Assembly: GCA_010692425.1 (NCBI GenBank)
Contig: JAAHHJ010000009.1
Span: 49,799 to 106,617 of the forward strand
Source: Symploca sp. SIO3C6
GTDB taxonomy: Bacteria; Cyanobacteriota; Cyanobacteriia; Cyanobacteriales; Coleofasciculaceae
DNA length: 56,819 nucleotides
Direction: 5' to 3'
The notes under the pieces are model-generated. The model saw only the letters and a program-made list of their open reading frames with translations. It made no database searches and had not been told where the DNA came from. Shown here piece after piece: positions 29,201-37,221 of the stretch; the stretch's first letter is position 1, and each line of letters starts with the position of its first letter. The position numbers were made by a program, and so were the translations under genes.

Positions 29201-31277
29201 GAATATCTAAGCATAGCCGTAAAAAATTATAAAAATAACTTCTCGAACTTGGTTCTTTATAAATAAAAACGAACTCTTCAAACTGGTCAAAAATCAACAC
29301 AGTTAACAGGTTCTGTTCAGCATTTGCCTTTAGTTGTTCGAGAATAACCTCTGTCTCTTTTTCTCCTGCATTTATTTCACGTCTTTTGTGATGTGCTTCC
29401 CAAACTTTAAAAATGGGCTGGCAGCATCTGTTGAGCCTCAGAGCATCAACAGATGCTGCCAAACGCTGTCCCAATTCCTCAACCCAATAAGTGTACACTC
29501 GCTGCAAAATTGGTAAAACATCTCGGGTACCAATAGATTTATGCTTCAAAGTAGGGATTAAACCAGCTTGTAAAATCGAGCTTTTACCCACTCCCGAAGG
29601 ACCATGAATAATCGTCAGTTTATGATCACTGCGTCCAAGGCGTTCAATCAAGTTATTGACATCTTGTTCCCTACCAGAAGCAGCAATCTCTTGAGCAACT
29701 ATTTCCTGCTGCTCACTATGGGGCAGGAGCGGATTAGTAACCTGCTGTTTCGGTTGTAGACAACCAGCGCCTATAAAAGCACGGAAATTAAACTGCTGTT
29801 CAATAGAGCGTTGCTGTTGTTTAAAGTGAAAAGCTCTCAAGTATTCACTTTTTTGAAAGTAGCAATCTCGCAATTTTTGCAGAATTCTAATATAAAGACT
29901 TGGTTCATGCTGAGGTTTGGCTTGTGCTAAAGCAGCTTCTAGATTTTCAATAGAATCAGTATTTTTACCAAGACCATCTTGCGCTCTAGCTAAAGAGAAT
30001 AAATACCAACTTTTATGATAAGAACACATCCTCTCTAAATCACTGCTGCGCTCAGATGAAACAGGATTTATGGGCACAGGACAAGCAATTTCTAGAATTG
30101 AGATCGCTTTTAGAGAGTATTGTTTAGCCTCGTGATTAGCTGATTTATGCAGTGCTACTTCAGCAAGGAATCCATAGGCTCGTGCTTGTCTAAATGAGTC
30201 AGAATAGATTTTATGAAGCACCAAAGCTTCTTGAGCGACTATTTCTAACTCTTGCCACATTTGGAGTCGTTGTAGAGTTCCCCCCAAAGCATTAATAAAT
30301 TTGGCAACTAAGTCTAGACGATTAGCTTGTTTAAATACCTCAATACATTGTTGCCAATAATCTTTGGAGCGCTGATAAGAATACTCGTATTCAGCGCGAT
30401 GTCTCTCGGCATAGGTACGCCACCATAACCCTAAACTGTAGAGTACACAACCAATAATTTCTAGAGATTTTGAATCAAAAGAGGAATTTTGTATCCAAAA
30501 TTCACCATTGTCTTCTTCCTCTCCCCCTCTCCCCATCCCCCCCTCTCCCCATCCCCTCTGCTGCTGCCAAAGAGCCAAACTCCGCTCGTAATGTTGCCTA
30601 GCATCTTGCTGTAAATTATCTAACTCTCGACCAATGATAAATTCTAGACTAGCTTCTTGCTTCCGATTCAACCTAGCACCACGAGTAATTAACTCTTGAC
30701 GTGCTGATTCTAATTCAGTGCGCAGTGGGGAACCAATCTCCAAATTGAGAGCAGTATTATCCAGAAAAATACCCGCACCCGCATCTAAAACTTTGGCAAC
30801 CACAGCATCAGCAGTTTGCTCAATAAATTTGATTAAATCATCAGTAGTGATCGCAAATTCAACGCTGGTTGCCCAACTGTAGAAATCTGGCGCTAAGCGA
30901 ATTAGGCGGCGCATCACTTCATCAGTTACCCACAACACTAGAGGAAAATGAAAATGCTTGCCAAACTCTTCCCTAACTTGATTGGCTGCCGTCAAAACTT
31001 GCTCTAAATTACTCAAAGACTCCAGCCCAAAAACCATTAATGCCTGTGGCTGCTTCTGCCCCAGTTGGTTTTTCAGTGTGGCAAATAATTTCTTAACTGA
31101 CTTATGCAAGGTGATTTCTGTCAATACTAGGGAAGCTCCCTCCAGCAATTGTGATTGCAACTGCTGCACCATTTGCCTGCGTAAATTTGCATAATTGCAA
31201 CGTGCCAAAATCAGTGAGAATCTACCCTGAGAAGCTTTAAGCGCCCAAGACAAGGCTTGCAAGGTATTTTCGTTCAT
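26289..31277 (-). CDS. STAND ATPase with 14 WD40 repeats
   Basis: About 1,660 residues. An N-terminal ~200-residue domain (SWALKASQGRFSLILARCNY...VLWVTDEVMRRLI) resembles P-loop/effector-like starts of cyanobacterial STAND proteins. A helical TPR-like region follows to ~530, then the nucleotide-binding domain with Walker A HGPSGVGKSSILQAG (~567) and Walker B VLIFDQFEEF (~673). A coiled coil lies at ~905-970. Fourteen WD40 units (GHxxxVxxVxFSPDGxxLASASxDxTVKLW) span ~1030-1600, enough for two seven-bladed propellers, with a 65-residue tail. STAND proteins are ligand-triggered signalling or defence switches. The frame begins at 31301, inside a TTCATTGTTCATTATTCAT repeat; ATG 31277 (MNENTLQAL) looks better. 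It contains an in-frame repeat insertion near residue 250. Confidence 0.88.
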   Translation of the reverse strand: MNENTLQALSWALKASQGRFSLILARCNYANLRRQMVQQLQSQLLEGASLVLTEITLHKSVKKLFATLKNQLGQKQPQALMVFGLESLSNLEQVLTAANQVREEFGKHFHFPLVLWVTDEVMRRLIRLAPDFYSWATSVEFAITTDDLIKFIEQTADAVVAKVLDAGAGIFLDNTALNLEIGSPLRTELESARQELITRGARLNRKQEASLEFIIGRELDNLQQDARQHYERSLALWQQQRGWGEGGMGRGGEEEDNGEFWIQNSSFDSKSLEIIGCVLYSLGLWWRTYAERHRAEYEYSYQRSKDYWQQCIEVFKQANRLDLVAKFINALGGTLQRLQMWQELEIVAQEALVLHKIYSDSFRQARAYGFLAEVALHKSANHEAKQYSLKAISILEIACPVPINPVSSERSSDLERMCSYHKSWYLFSLARAQDGLGKNTDSIENLEAALAQAKPQHEPSLYIRILQKLRDCYFQKSEYLRAFHFKQQQRSIEQQFNFRAFIGAGCLQPKQQVTNPLLPHSEQQEIVAQEIAASGREQDVNNLIERLGRSDHKLTIIHGPSGVGKSSILQAGLIPTLKHKSIGTRDVLPILQRVYTYWVEELGQRLAASVDALRLNRCCQPIFKVWEAHHKRREINAGEKETEVILEQLKANAEQNLLTVLIFDQFEEFVFIYKEPSSRSYFYNFLRLCLDIPYVKVILSLRQDYLYYLLECNNRIVNFDVINNNILDKDILYALDNFLPEAASSVIRSLTEPIHFDLEPALIDELVKDLSAEIGEVRPIELQVIGSQLQTDKISTLAEYQKYGSKAKLVERYLSEVVQDCGPENKETAQLVLYLLTDENNTRPLKTRKDLEKEITTLAASSEQLDLVLKIFQASGLVFLLPELPAERYQLVHDYLVIFIRQQQTSEQLQELAKVREKQRLTEEQLRQALKEKEQALREKELALYKEQQEHQRAEIAETEALNSLSQARLLSNNQLGALLASVKAGKNLLELETEAPTEVKLRTINILRQALSSVQERNRLRGHEAAIFGVSFSPDGKILASASEDGTLKLWQLDGTQLATCRSHDDLVFSVSFSPNSEIFASASADKTVKIWKRDGTLLKTLKGHQDQVFNISFSPNGQQLASASKDGTIKIWNLGSTSHKTLKQLGAAMHSVSFSPDGNLIASASEDNTIKLWDREHTWPRIFNGHHAGVLSVCFSPDGQLLASASKDGTVKLWNLDGQELETLQKHGFWIYRVSFSPDGQMLVLTGGDGTVRICQLDGSPLQSFQGHSGEVFGVSFSPDGKLLASAGEDKTIRLWSLDGIGVYTYQGHSDRVISFSFSQGGQLLASGSEDKTVKLWRLDGTLLKTFQGHSAGLRSVSFSPDGQILASASSDGVVKLWHVEGALLNTLLCHSLSVRSLSFSADGKILASASNDRTVKLWHLDGTLVKTLHGHLGKILSVTFSPDSQTIASAGEDKTINIWSIDGTLLNTLTGHSTRIVSICFSSDGQMLASASADRSVKLWSRYGNLLATLQGHEAGVKGVTFSPDDQIIASVSADRSVKLWSRDGNLLKTLKGHLASVCNLSFSADSQIIISVDENSVIKLWSLEGKEIQTSQAPLNKNRRRRDFITDSEIATAVNGDTISELKSLLAEGCNWLCDYLHTNPNLSQSDRSLCIQLGNCI
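30519..30556. repeat. C-rich octamer repeat embedded in coding sequence
   Basis: CCTCTCCCCCTCTCCCCATCC-type units identical in style to the intergenic blocks lie inside the STAND gene and are translated on the minus strand as a Gly/Arg/Glu-rich stretch (RGWGEGGMGRGGEEE). The insertion keeps the frame and sits between helical segments, around residue 245-260. Confidence 0.8.
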
Positions 31278-31407
31278 AACTTTTTTATGTTCATTGTTCA
31301 TTATTCATGGCTCATAGCTCATGGCTGATTGGGCAATAGACAATCAATACGCGATCGCTTAAAAAAAATGTAAACTTATGTAAAGCAAAGCTCTCAATAT
31401 TTGACTT

Positions 31408-31965
31408 ATGATTTCCCGCCGTACTTTTTTAAGTATGCTCTTAGCCAGCGTCTGCGCTTGCATGGGCTGGTTTAACTTCACATCAGAAGTCTATGCCCTT
31501 GGCGGTAGACAGCCAGCCCTAAATCAGCCTGCACCAGAGTTTACCCTGCCGACTAACAGTGGTGATGGTCAAGTTTCTCTCTCGAATTACCAAGGCAAGT
31601 GGGTTGTTCTCTACTTCTATCCTAAAGATTTTACCTCTGGTTGTACTTTGGAAGCCCGTAGATTCCAACAAGACTTACCCAAATACATGGAGCGAAATGT
31701 GCAGATTCTTGGTGTGAGTGCTGATGACATTGACTCCCATGCCGAATTCTGCGATTCAGAGGGTCTTAAATTTCCCTTATTAGCTGATACTGATGGTAAA
31801 GTTAGTAAAGCCTACGGTTCTTGGATGGGTTTTGTATCTCTGCGCCATACTTACATAATTGACCCAAATGGCATTCTAAAAGAGAGATTTCTCGGCGTGA
31901 GACCAGCAATTCACAGCCAACAGGTGCTGGCACGTTTGGATGAATTGCAATCAACTAATTCTTGA
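31408..31965 (+). CDS. peroxiredoxin Q / BCP-type thiol peroxidase, exported
   Basis: 185 residues. N-terminal signal ISRRTFLSMLLASVCACMGWF with a twin-arginine-like start suggests export to the periplasm or thylakoid lumen. The mature part is a PrxQ: PAPEFTLPTNSGDGQVSLSNYQ, then the active-site segment YPKDFTSGCTLEARRF with peroxidatic C79. The usual second Cys five residues later is absent; C115 (AEFCDSEG) is the nearest candidate resolving residue. Reduces hydroperoxides with thioredoxin-type electron donors. Divergent from the STAND gene. Confidence 0.9.
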   Translation: MISRRTFLSMLLASVCACMGWFNFTSEVYALGGRQPALNQPAPEFTLPTNSGDGQVSLSNYQGKWVVLYFYPKDFTSGCTLEARRFQQDLPKYMERNVQILGVSADDIDSHAEFCDSEGLKFPLLADTDGKVSKAYGSWMGFVSLRHTYIIDPNGILKERFLGVRPAIHSQQVLARLDELQSTNS

Positions 31966-32055
31966 TTTGAAGGAGGCTCTGAGACTTCAACTTAGATTAC
32001 ACCTCTTCTGAAACCACTTGTTAAGTAATAAGTTCTGAGTAATAATTAATAGATT

Positions 32056-32104
32056 TTATTACTTATTACTTATTACTTATTACTTATTACTTATTACTTA
32101 TTAT
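32056..32104. repeat. heptanucleotide tandem repeat (TTATTAC)n
   Basis: Six perfect TTATTAC units (32056-32097) and a degenerate seventh run right up to the stop codon of the minus-strand kinase-GTPase gene (32105-32107). This is a typical cyanobacterial short tandem repeat, likely variable in copy number between strains. Confidence 0.9.
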
Positions 32105-34171
32105 TTAGAAAGTGGTAAATTCTTGCTGATCATCATATATACGTTTCACGCCGTAGCGCTTATGTAATTCGACGTCTATTTCCTTTAACCTCTTGTAGAT
32201 CTCTTTGTTGCCTGCTTGGAATGCTGCCTGGAATTCAGGCTCTAAACGCTCTTTTTCCTGAGAAAAAGTTTTCTTTACCTGTTTGGTTTGTTCCTGATCA
32301 ATAAAATAATGAATTGCTGCTTCTCCAATTGCCAAGGTTGTGGACAAAGCTGAAGATCTACCAATTGTTGGTTTGGTCTCTAATTTTTGCAAGAACTTCT
32401 CGGCTAATTGACTTTTTTCTTGATTAGTACCTGCAATTTGGGCAATCATATTGACTAGGCGTTTTTGTATAAGTAAGACTCTCTCTAGATCAAAAATAGG
32501 TACTAAGACTGCAAAAAATGCTAACCATGCTGCTGCCGAAGTAAATTTGCTGGCTATAGCTTTTTTGAGTGAAGTATCGGCAGCTGCTCCCCCAAAACCA
32601 CATCTAGCAGATTCGTCAGGAAGGTAGTTATATATATTTAGAGCTAGTTCATCTATGTTATACCTTGTGTCTTCCCATTCATTCCACTTAGCGCAAATGG
32701 GAACATAGGTGTCAATAAGCCCACTGTACTCGTTGAGTCTTGCTTGAATACACTCTCGAATATTAGCTTCTTTTGCCTCTTTGAGAGTTTTTGGTTTCCT
32801 AAAATCAATAGTAGAATCTAAACTAAGGTTGTAGGGGGGATACCAACACCCTGGCTCAATCCGGTCAATTTTATTTAAAACTAAAATAACGGGTAGTTTA
32901 GTTTTGTGTTTTTGGCGATGAACTAGTTTAAGAGCTTGGAGAAATTCAATGTCTCCTTCTACATTGCGCTCATCTACTGGAATCACGAATAATAGGATAT
33001 CTACTTGTTCGTTAACTATGTAATCGATCGCCTGTTGAAAAGCAATTTTACTCTCTGTATCATTTACACCGCGAGAGTCAACAAAGTTTATTTTCCATCC
33101 ATCCCGATAATATAAATTTGAATTATGCTGTAAGGTTCCTCGCCTAGCAACACTAACCTCAGCGCGTCGCTCTCCCAAAATGGCATTAATCAGCGATGAT
33201 TTACCTGTTCCTGCTCTACCGTATAAAGCTATTTTAGGAGTCCTAATTTGCTTGAGAGTACGCTGTAGTTCATGTTTTAAAAGTTGCTTAGCCCCAAACT
33301 TGAGGGGCTTGGGTAAATCTTCTAGACTAGGATGAATAGATGACTCGATCGATAGTATCGCCAGACGGTATAAAATTTCATCAGCATTTTGAGGTCTTTT
33401 TTCTAGCGATGGTTCCATCAACTCATCAATCAAATCTGTCAAGTCTTTAGAAAGCTGGGGTGCGCTTTTTCGCCAACTCTGGGGATCCAATTCAAAAGTG
33501 TGAGGTTTTTCCTCAAAGGCTGTAGGTTGCTTACCTGTCAGCAAATAGACGAAACTACGTCCTAGGGCAAAGAAATCTGACTGAGGAATAGCTTGACCCC
33601 TAAATTGCTCCGGTGCAGTATAGCCTTGGGAATAAATCTTGGTGACAGCTTCTACTTCTAGTTTGATGATGTGGGTTTCAGTGATTTGCCTAACTGCGCC
33701 GAAGTCAATCAATACCAGTTGTCCATCTGGTCGCAGCATGATATTAGATGGTTTAATATCTCGGTGAAAATAATTCTGAGCGTGGACTTGAGCTAAGATA
33801 GCTACTAGCTGTCTTAACCAGGCAATCGCTTGTTCCTGAGAGATAGGTTGATTAAGTTGTAGCCACTCGTACAAATTGGAGCCCTCAACTTTCTCCATTA
33901 CCAAACAGTGTACGAGTTCATTCGTTCCTTCAACCTTAAAGATGAAATAGCCATCTGACTCCACTTTCGGAATACCTGGATGACGCAGTTTATTCAAAAC
34001 TTCGGCTTCTCTTTTAAATAGTTCGACTACCTGAGGGAAGTTTTTATAAAGTACCTTCAGAACTTTCCTGGTACCGCCATCATCTACTTCCCAAGTATCA
34101 CCAAAACCTCCTCTGCGCATTGGTTTAATTACCTGATAGCGCTCTTGTAACAACAGTCCTGGATAGATCAT
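32105..34171 (-). CDS. Ser/Thr protein kinase fused to an Era-like GTPase domain
   Basis: 688 residues. The N-terminal Hanks-type kinase (about 10-275) has a glycine loop RRGGFGDTW, VLKVLYK as catalytic Lys region, HRDIKPSN (~139), DFGAVRQ and APEQFRG, all intact. A GTPase domain follows (about 305-510) with G1 YGRAGTGKSSLINAI (~317), G3-like DSRGVND and G4 LNKID (~434). The last ~170 residues contain a moderately hydrophobic stretch (AAAWLAFFAVLVPIF) and an amphipathic region typical of YcjF/DUF697-like GTPase tails, suggesting membrane association. A kinase joined directly to a ribosome/membrane-type GTPase is unusual. The TTATTAC repeat abuts its stop. Confidence 0.85.
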   Translation of the reverse strand: MIYPGLLLQERYQVIKPMRRGGFGDTWEVDDGGTRKVLKVLYKNFPQVVELFKREAEVLNKLRHPGIPKVESDGYFIFKVEGTNELVHCLVMEKVEGSNLYEWLQLNQPISQEQAIAWLRQLVAILAQVHAQNYFHRDIKPSNIMLRPDGQLVLIDFGAVRQITETHIIKLEVEAVTKIYSQGYTAPEQFRGQAIPQSDFFALGRSFVYLLTGKQPTAFEEKPHTFELDPQSWRKSAPQLSKDLTDLIDELMEPSLEKRPQNADEILYRLAILSIESSIHPSLEDLPKPLKFGAKQLLKHELQRTLKQIRTPKIALYGRAGTGKSSLINAILGERRAEVSVARRGTLQHNSNLYYRDGWKINFVDSRGVNDTESKIAFQQAIDYIVNEQVDILLFVIPVDERNVEGDIEFLQALKLVHRQKHKTKLPVILVLNKIDRIEPGCWYPPYNLSLDSTIDFRKPKTLKEAKEANIRECIQARLNEYSGLIDTYVPICAKWNEWEDTRYNIDELALNIYNYLPDESARCGFGGAAADTSLKKAIASKFTSAAAWLAFFAVLVPIFDLERVLLIQKRLVNMIAQIAGTNQEKSQLAEKFLQKLETKPTIGRSSALSTTLAIGEAAIHYFIDQEQTKQVKKTFSQEKERLEPEFQAAFQAGNKEIYKRLKEIDVELHKRYGVKRIYDDQQEFTTF

Positions 34172-34519
34172 CAGCCGCCTAAAAAGTTTTATTTCTGTAG
34201 AGCTTCAGGAAATGGATACATTAGGTAATTATCACTTTTTTCATTGTAGGTGATCATTCAGAATTTATGTCTATAAAAGCTGATATATTAATTTTTGTTA
34301 CAATTATCAGTTTTTTGCATAAATAGGGAAGGCTAAACATGAGTAATTATTATGTAGTTCAAGGAATAATTTCTTGTAGTTAGCGGATATGAACTTGTAA
34401 AGATAAAAAACAAAGCCCTGCCAATTATCGAAAATAATTGGAGACTTAGTTGCTAATCTTCCTAGCAGTTAACTTTAATTGTGTGACTACTTATTTGACA
34501 ACTTGTAAGCATTTAGAGC
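34172..34519. other. AT-rich intergenic region
   Basis: About 350 bases between the kinase-GTPase start and the terminator of the next gene (same strand). It presumably contains the kinase promoter. A hairpin CCAATTAT-CGAAA-ATAATTGG lies at 34421-34441. No ORF of note. Confidence 0.4.
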
Positions 34520-34543
34520 AAAAAGGTTAACTGTTGATTAACC
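34520..34543 (-). terminator. rho-independent terminator overlapping a stop codon
   Basis: On the minus strand, GGTTAA-TCAACAG-TTAACC is followed by TTTTT. The 5' arm includes the TAA stop codon of the solute-binding protein gene (34538-34540), so termination begins right at the end of translation. Confidence 0.75.
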
Positions 34544-36172
34544 CTTATTAATCTCCCAAAATGGCACCTGCACAATTGGGTCTAGCCTAACGTCCTGGAC
34601 ACTTTTCTGGGCAAAAGCATATTCTTTAGCTTGCCAAAGAGGAATTATGGGAACATCTGCTGCCAGCAGTTGTTGAATTTCAGCAAATATCTGCTGGCGC
34701 ACTTTAGAGTCTTGCTCAGTGCGCTGCTGCTCAATTAATTCATTCATGCGATCGCTATAATAAAACGAACCTTGACTTTTGCTTGCTCCTTCTTGGCAGC
34801 CTGTAGTTTCTGAACCTTGGCTACAACTAACTAAAGGATGAATGAAGTTATCAGCGTCAGGAAAATCAGGATACCAATCTACTAAAGCACTCTGATAAAT
34901 TCCCTTGGAAATATTGCTAAACAGAGTAGGAGAATCAACTCCTTTTGGTTGAATTGCCACGATTCCCTCTAGTTCCTTATCAGCATATTCTTTAAGGGTA
35001 CTGGCAACCTGTTTCCGAATTGCTGAGGTGGATGGGTACCAGACTTCAAATGTCAAGGGTTTATCCTTTGTAAATCCTGCCTTAATCAAAAGTTCTTTGG
35101 CTTTGGCAATATTGCCGTCACCGTAGGTCTTTTCAAAAGTAGGTTCTGAAACCTCAAAGCTAGTAGGAATCAGGCTAAAGGCTGGTTGTCCCTGATTTCT
35201 CAAAACACGTTCATTAATTAATTTACGGTTGATTACAGCAGCAATTGCCTGTCTAGCTCCTAGCTGATTAAATGGTTCCAACTGTGTATTGAGAACCATG
35301 TAACTCAGATTATTGCTTGTAGCTTCAATCACCTGCCAATCACCGCTAGTTGCATCATTTTGTAGACTCAGAATTTGATCCGGATCTAAAGTTTGATAAG
35401 CAACATCCACCGCACCAGTTTTGATGGAATTAAACAAATTGGCGGAATTAGTCAGGATTTGAAAATCAAGTCCCTGATTGGGCGGTTTTTCTCCCCAATA
35501 GTCCTCAAAAACATCTAACCGAATTGAAGAATTGGGATTAAATTCAACTAGTTTATAAGGTCCTGTTCCCACAAATTTCCCTGGCTGGAATTTACCACTG
35601 CCAATTTCGTAAGCCTTGGGGGAGACAGCACACATACCAGAAAAGGCTAAGAGTGAAGGAAAAGGAGCAAAAACGTTTTTGAGTTTGATCGTAAGTTCAT
35701 ACTCCCCGGAAACTGCAACTGATTCAACAACATCCACTAATAGTGAGGAAGGTTTACCGCCGTTTTCGATAAACCGCCGCAGAGAAAAAGCCATCGCTTC
35801 AGCATTAAAAGGTGTTCCATCGTGAAAGACAACTCCCTGCCTCAAGGGAATAGTATAAGTTAAACCATCTTCACTGATTTGGGGAAGTGCTGCTGCCAAT
35901 TGCGGCATTAATTCTGAGTTTCCCGGCTTGTAGGCATAGAGGCGATCGCCTAAACTGTAGAGGACATTACTAGCCGATAATTCGTAGGCATCGGCTGGGT
36001 CAAGAGTTCTTGGTTTTAAGGTTGTACCAACTATGACCCTACCACTGCTGCTAGTAGAGGGCGAATCCGCCTGTTGAGTTGTTGAACGATCACCACAACT
36101 AATAACCAATAACCAGCAACAAGTAAATAAAGCCAGAAATTTCCTAATTGACCACTTCTGTTGACGGGACAT
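34538..36172 (-). CDS. family 5 extracellular solute-binding lipoprotein (peptide/nickel type)
   Basis: 544 residues. Lipoprotein signal with lipobox LLVISC (Cys ~26), then the SBP_bac_5 pattern: TLDPADAYELSASNVLYSLGDRLY, GLTYTIPLRQGVVFHDGTPFNAEAMAFSLRR, FVGTGPYKLVEF, ending PIIPLWQAKEYAF. It is the periplasmic receptor for an ABC importer of oligopeptides or similar ligands. No permease or ATPase genes lie next to it, so it works with components encoded elsewhere. G-rich/C-rich octamer repeats lie downstream of the next gene upstream, and a terminator overlaps its stop. Confidence 0.9.
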   Translation of the reverse strand: MSRQQKWSIRKFLALFTCCWLLVISCGDRSTTQQADSPSTSSSGRVIVGTTLKPRTLDPADAYELSASNVLYSLGDRLYAYKPGNSELMPQLAAALPQISEDGLTYTIPLRQGVVFHDGTPFNAEAMAFSLRRFIENGGKPSSLLVDVVESVAVSGEYELTIKLKNVFAPFPSLLAFSGMCAVSPKAYEIGSGKFQPGKFVGTGPYKLVEFNPNSSIRLDVFEDYWGEKPPNQGLDFQILTNSANLFNSIKTGAVDVAYQTLDPDQILSLQNDATSGDWQVIEATSNNLSYMVLNTQLEPFNQLGARQAIAAVINRKLINERVLRNQGQPAFSLIPTSFEVSEPTFEKTYGDGNIAKAKELLIKAGFTKDKPLTFEVWYPSTSAIRKQVASTLKEYADKELEGIVAIQPKGVDSPTLFSNISKGIYQSALVDWYPDFPDADNFIHPLVSCSQGSETTGCQEGASKSQGSFYYSDRMNELIEQQRTEQDSKVRQQIFAEIQQLLAADVPIIPLWQAKEYAFAQKSVQDVRLDPIVQVPFWEINKG

Positions 36173-36194
36173 ACGAAACCAACTTGTGAACTAC

Positions 36195-36259
36195 AAAATA
36201 ATTTCTCCCTCTCTCCCTCTCTCCCTCTCTCCCCCTCTCCCTCTCCCCCCATCTTCCCC
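36195..36259. repeat. C-rich repeat block after the ycf51 stop
   Basis: ACAAAATAATTTCTCCC leads into TCTCCC/TCTCCCCC units that end 3 bases before the stop codon of the minus-strand ycf51 gene. The AATAATTTCTCCC leader is shared with the copies at 509, 1530 and 3148. The solute-binding protein gene starts just to its left. Confidence 0.7.
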
Positions 36260-36261
36260 TC

Positions 36262-36780
36262 TTAAACTGAGGATTGAGGTAGTTGGGCAAAGTTTTCTGA
36301 GTAAATCTCAATTACCATATTTTCATCGTCTCGTTTAGCCAGCGAGCGCTTCACTTGACCCAACAATAGAGGTTTAGATACACCAACAGAAGGGTGAGTA
36401 ATTGTACGTGCCCGAATAGTTAGTTGGTTAGAAGCTCCACCTAGACGCCCGTAGGAATACAAATCAGCAGCAGCTTGACGCAGAGTTGCTTCCAGCTCTG
36501 GTTTGGTAATTTGCGGCGGCACAGCAATTACTGTTTGGTTGCCACCGTTATCGTAGACTAAAGAAAAACGAACTGCCCCTGGAATTACTGTATGGGTAAA
36601 GGGTACAAGGGAAAGGGAAAATAAACCACCAGTGAGTACAACCATAAACCCGGTGATCCCGACAATTCTAAAACGAATGCCCCATTTTAAAACAAAAGCC
36701 ACTAAGGCAAGGGCCCCAAAGGCTAAAGTTACAATACCTGCCCACTGTGTATAGGAAAGAAAATCAGCTGTTGTCGGCAT
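36262..36780 (-). CDS. ycf51: Ycf51 family membrane protein
   Basis: 172 residues with two N-terminal membrane helices (about 12-30 and 37-58; DFLSYTQWAGIVTLAFGALALVA, then FRIVGITGFMVVLTGGLFSL) and a soluble domain (VIAVPPQITKPELEATLRQAAADLYSYGRLGG). This is the Ycf51/DUF2518 pattern found in cyanobacteria and some plastid genomes. Function unknown. It sits 21 bases from the next upstream gene, on the same strand, so they may be co-transcribed. Confidence 0.8.
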   Translation of the reverse strand: MPTTADFLSYTQWAGIVTLAFGALALVAFVLKWGIRFRIVGITGFMVVLTGGLFSLSLVPFTHTVIPGAVRFSLVYDNGGNQTVIAVPPQITKPELEATLRQAAADLYSYGRLGGASNQLTIRARTITHPSVGVSKPLLLGQVKRSLAKRDDENMVIEIYSENFAQLPQSSV

Positions 36781-36801
36781 ATTTCCAATAATTTATGGTT
36801 A

Positions 36802-37203
36802 CTATGGTGTATAGATCTTGCCTGAATCTACGATCTGAGTTTCGAGTTTTTGCTCGAGTCTTTGCATTCTGATTTCCAGGTTGTTAACGTGCCCATTGAT
36901 ATAACCTAACTCCCTTGGTGGTGCCACGCGAATCAGTGTCCAACTTAGCAAGCCACCTGTGAGGCTAGCTAAGAACATTCCCATAATTAACCATCCTATG
37001 GGTACCTGCAACTTTGGAGGTTCAGTTGATTGAACCATGTGAGTTGGGGCAATATAGTTTGCTTCCTTGGCTTCTAGTCTGCTTAAGGTGTGTCCCTGAC
37101 TCCCTAGTTGCGCTTGCAAACTACCTATACCCTTGATGATTCTAATCAGCGCTACGCGCATATTCTCTTTTCTTAGGTCTTCTTCCCAATTTGATTGATT
37201 CAT
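36802..37203 (-). CDS. small membrane protein with coiled-coil ends
   Basis: About 133 residues from ATG 37201-37203 (MNQSNWEEDLRKEN); a GTG six codons upstream is possible. An N-terminal helical segment is followed by one membrane helix (about 70-90, IGWLIMGMFLASLTGGLLSW) and a C-terminal coiled coil (HVNNLEIRMQRLEQKLETQ). No recognised family. Co-directional with ycf51, 21 bases apart. Confidence 0.55.
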   Translation of the reverse strand: MNQSNWEEDLRKENMRVALIRIIKGIGSLQAQLGSQGHTLSRLEAKEANYIAPTHMVQSTEPPKLQVPIGWLIMGMFLASLTGGLLSWTLIRVAPPRELGYINGHVNNLEIRMQRLEQKLETQIVDSGKIYTP

Positions 37204-37221
37204 CGCTCTGATTCTCTGCAC

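Noticed and set aside
34421-34441. Hairpin CCAATTAT-CGAAA-ATAATTGG as a terminator
   Set aside because: The T-run on the minus strand is ~14 bases away and a better terminator (34520-34543) already ends the upstream gene; kept only as a structural note.
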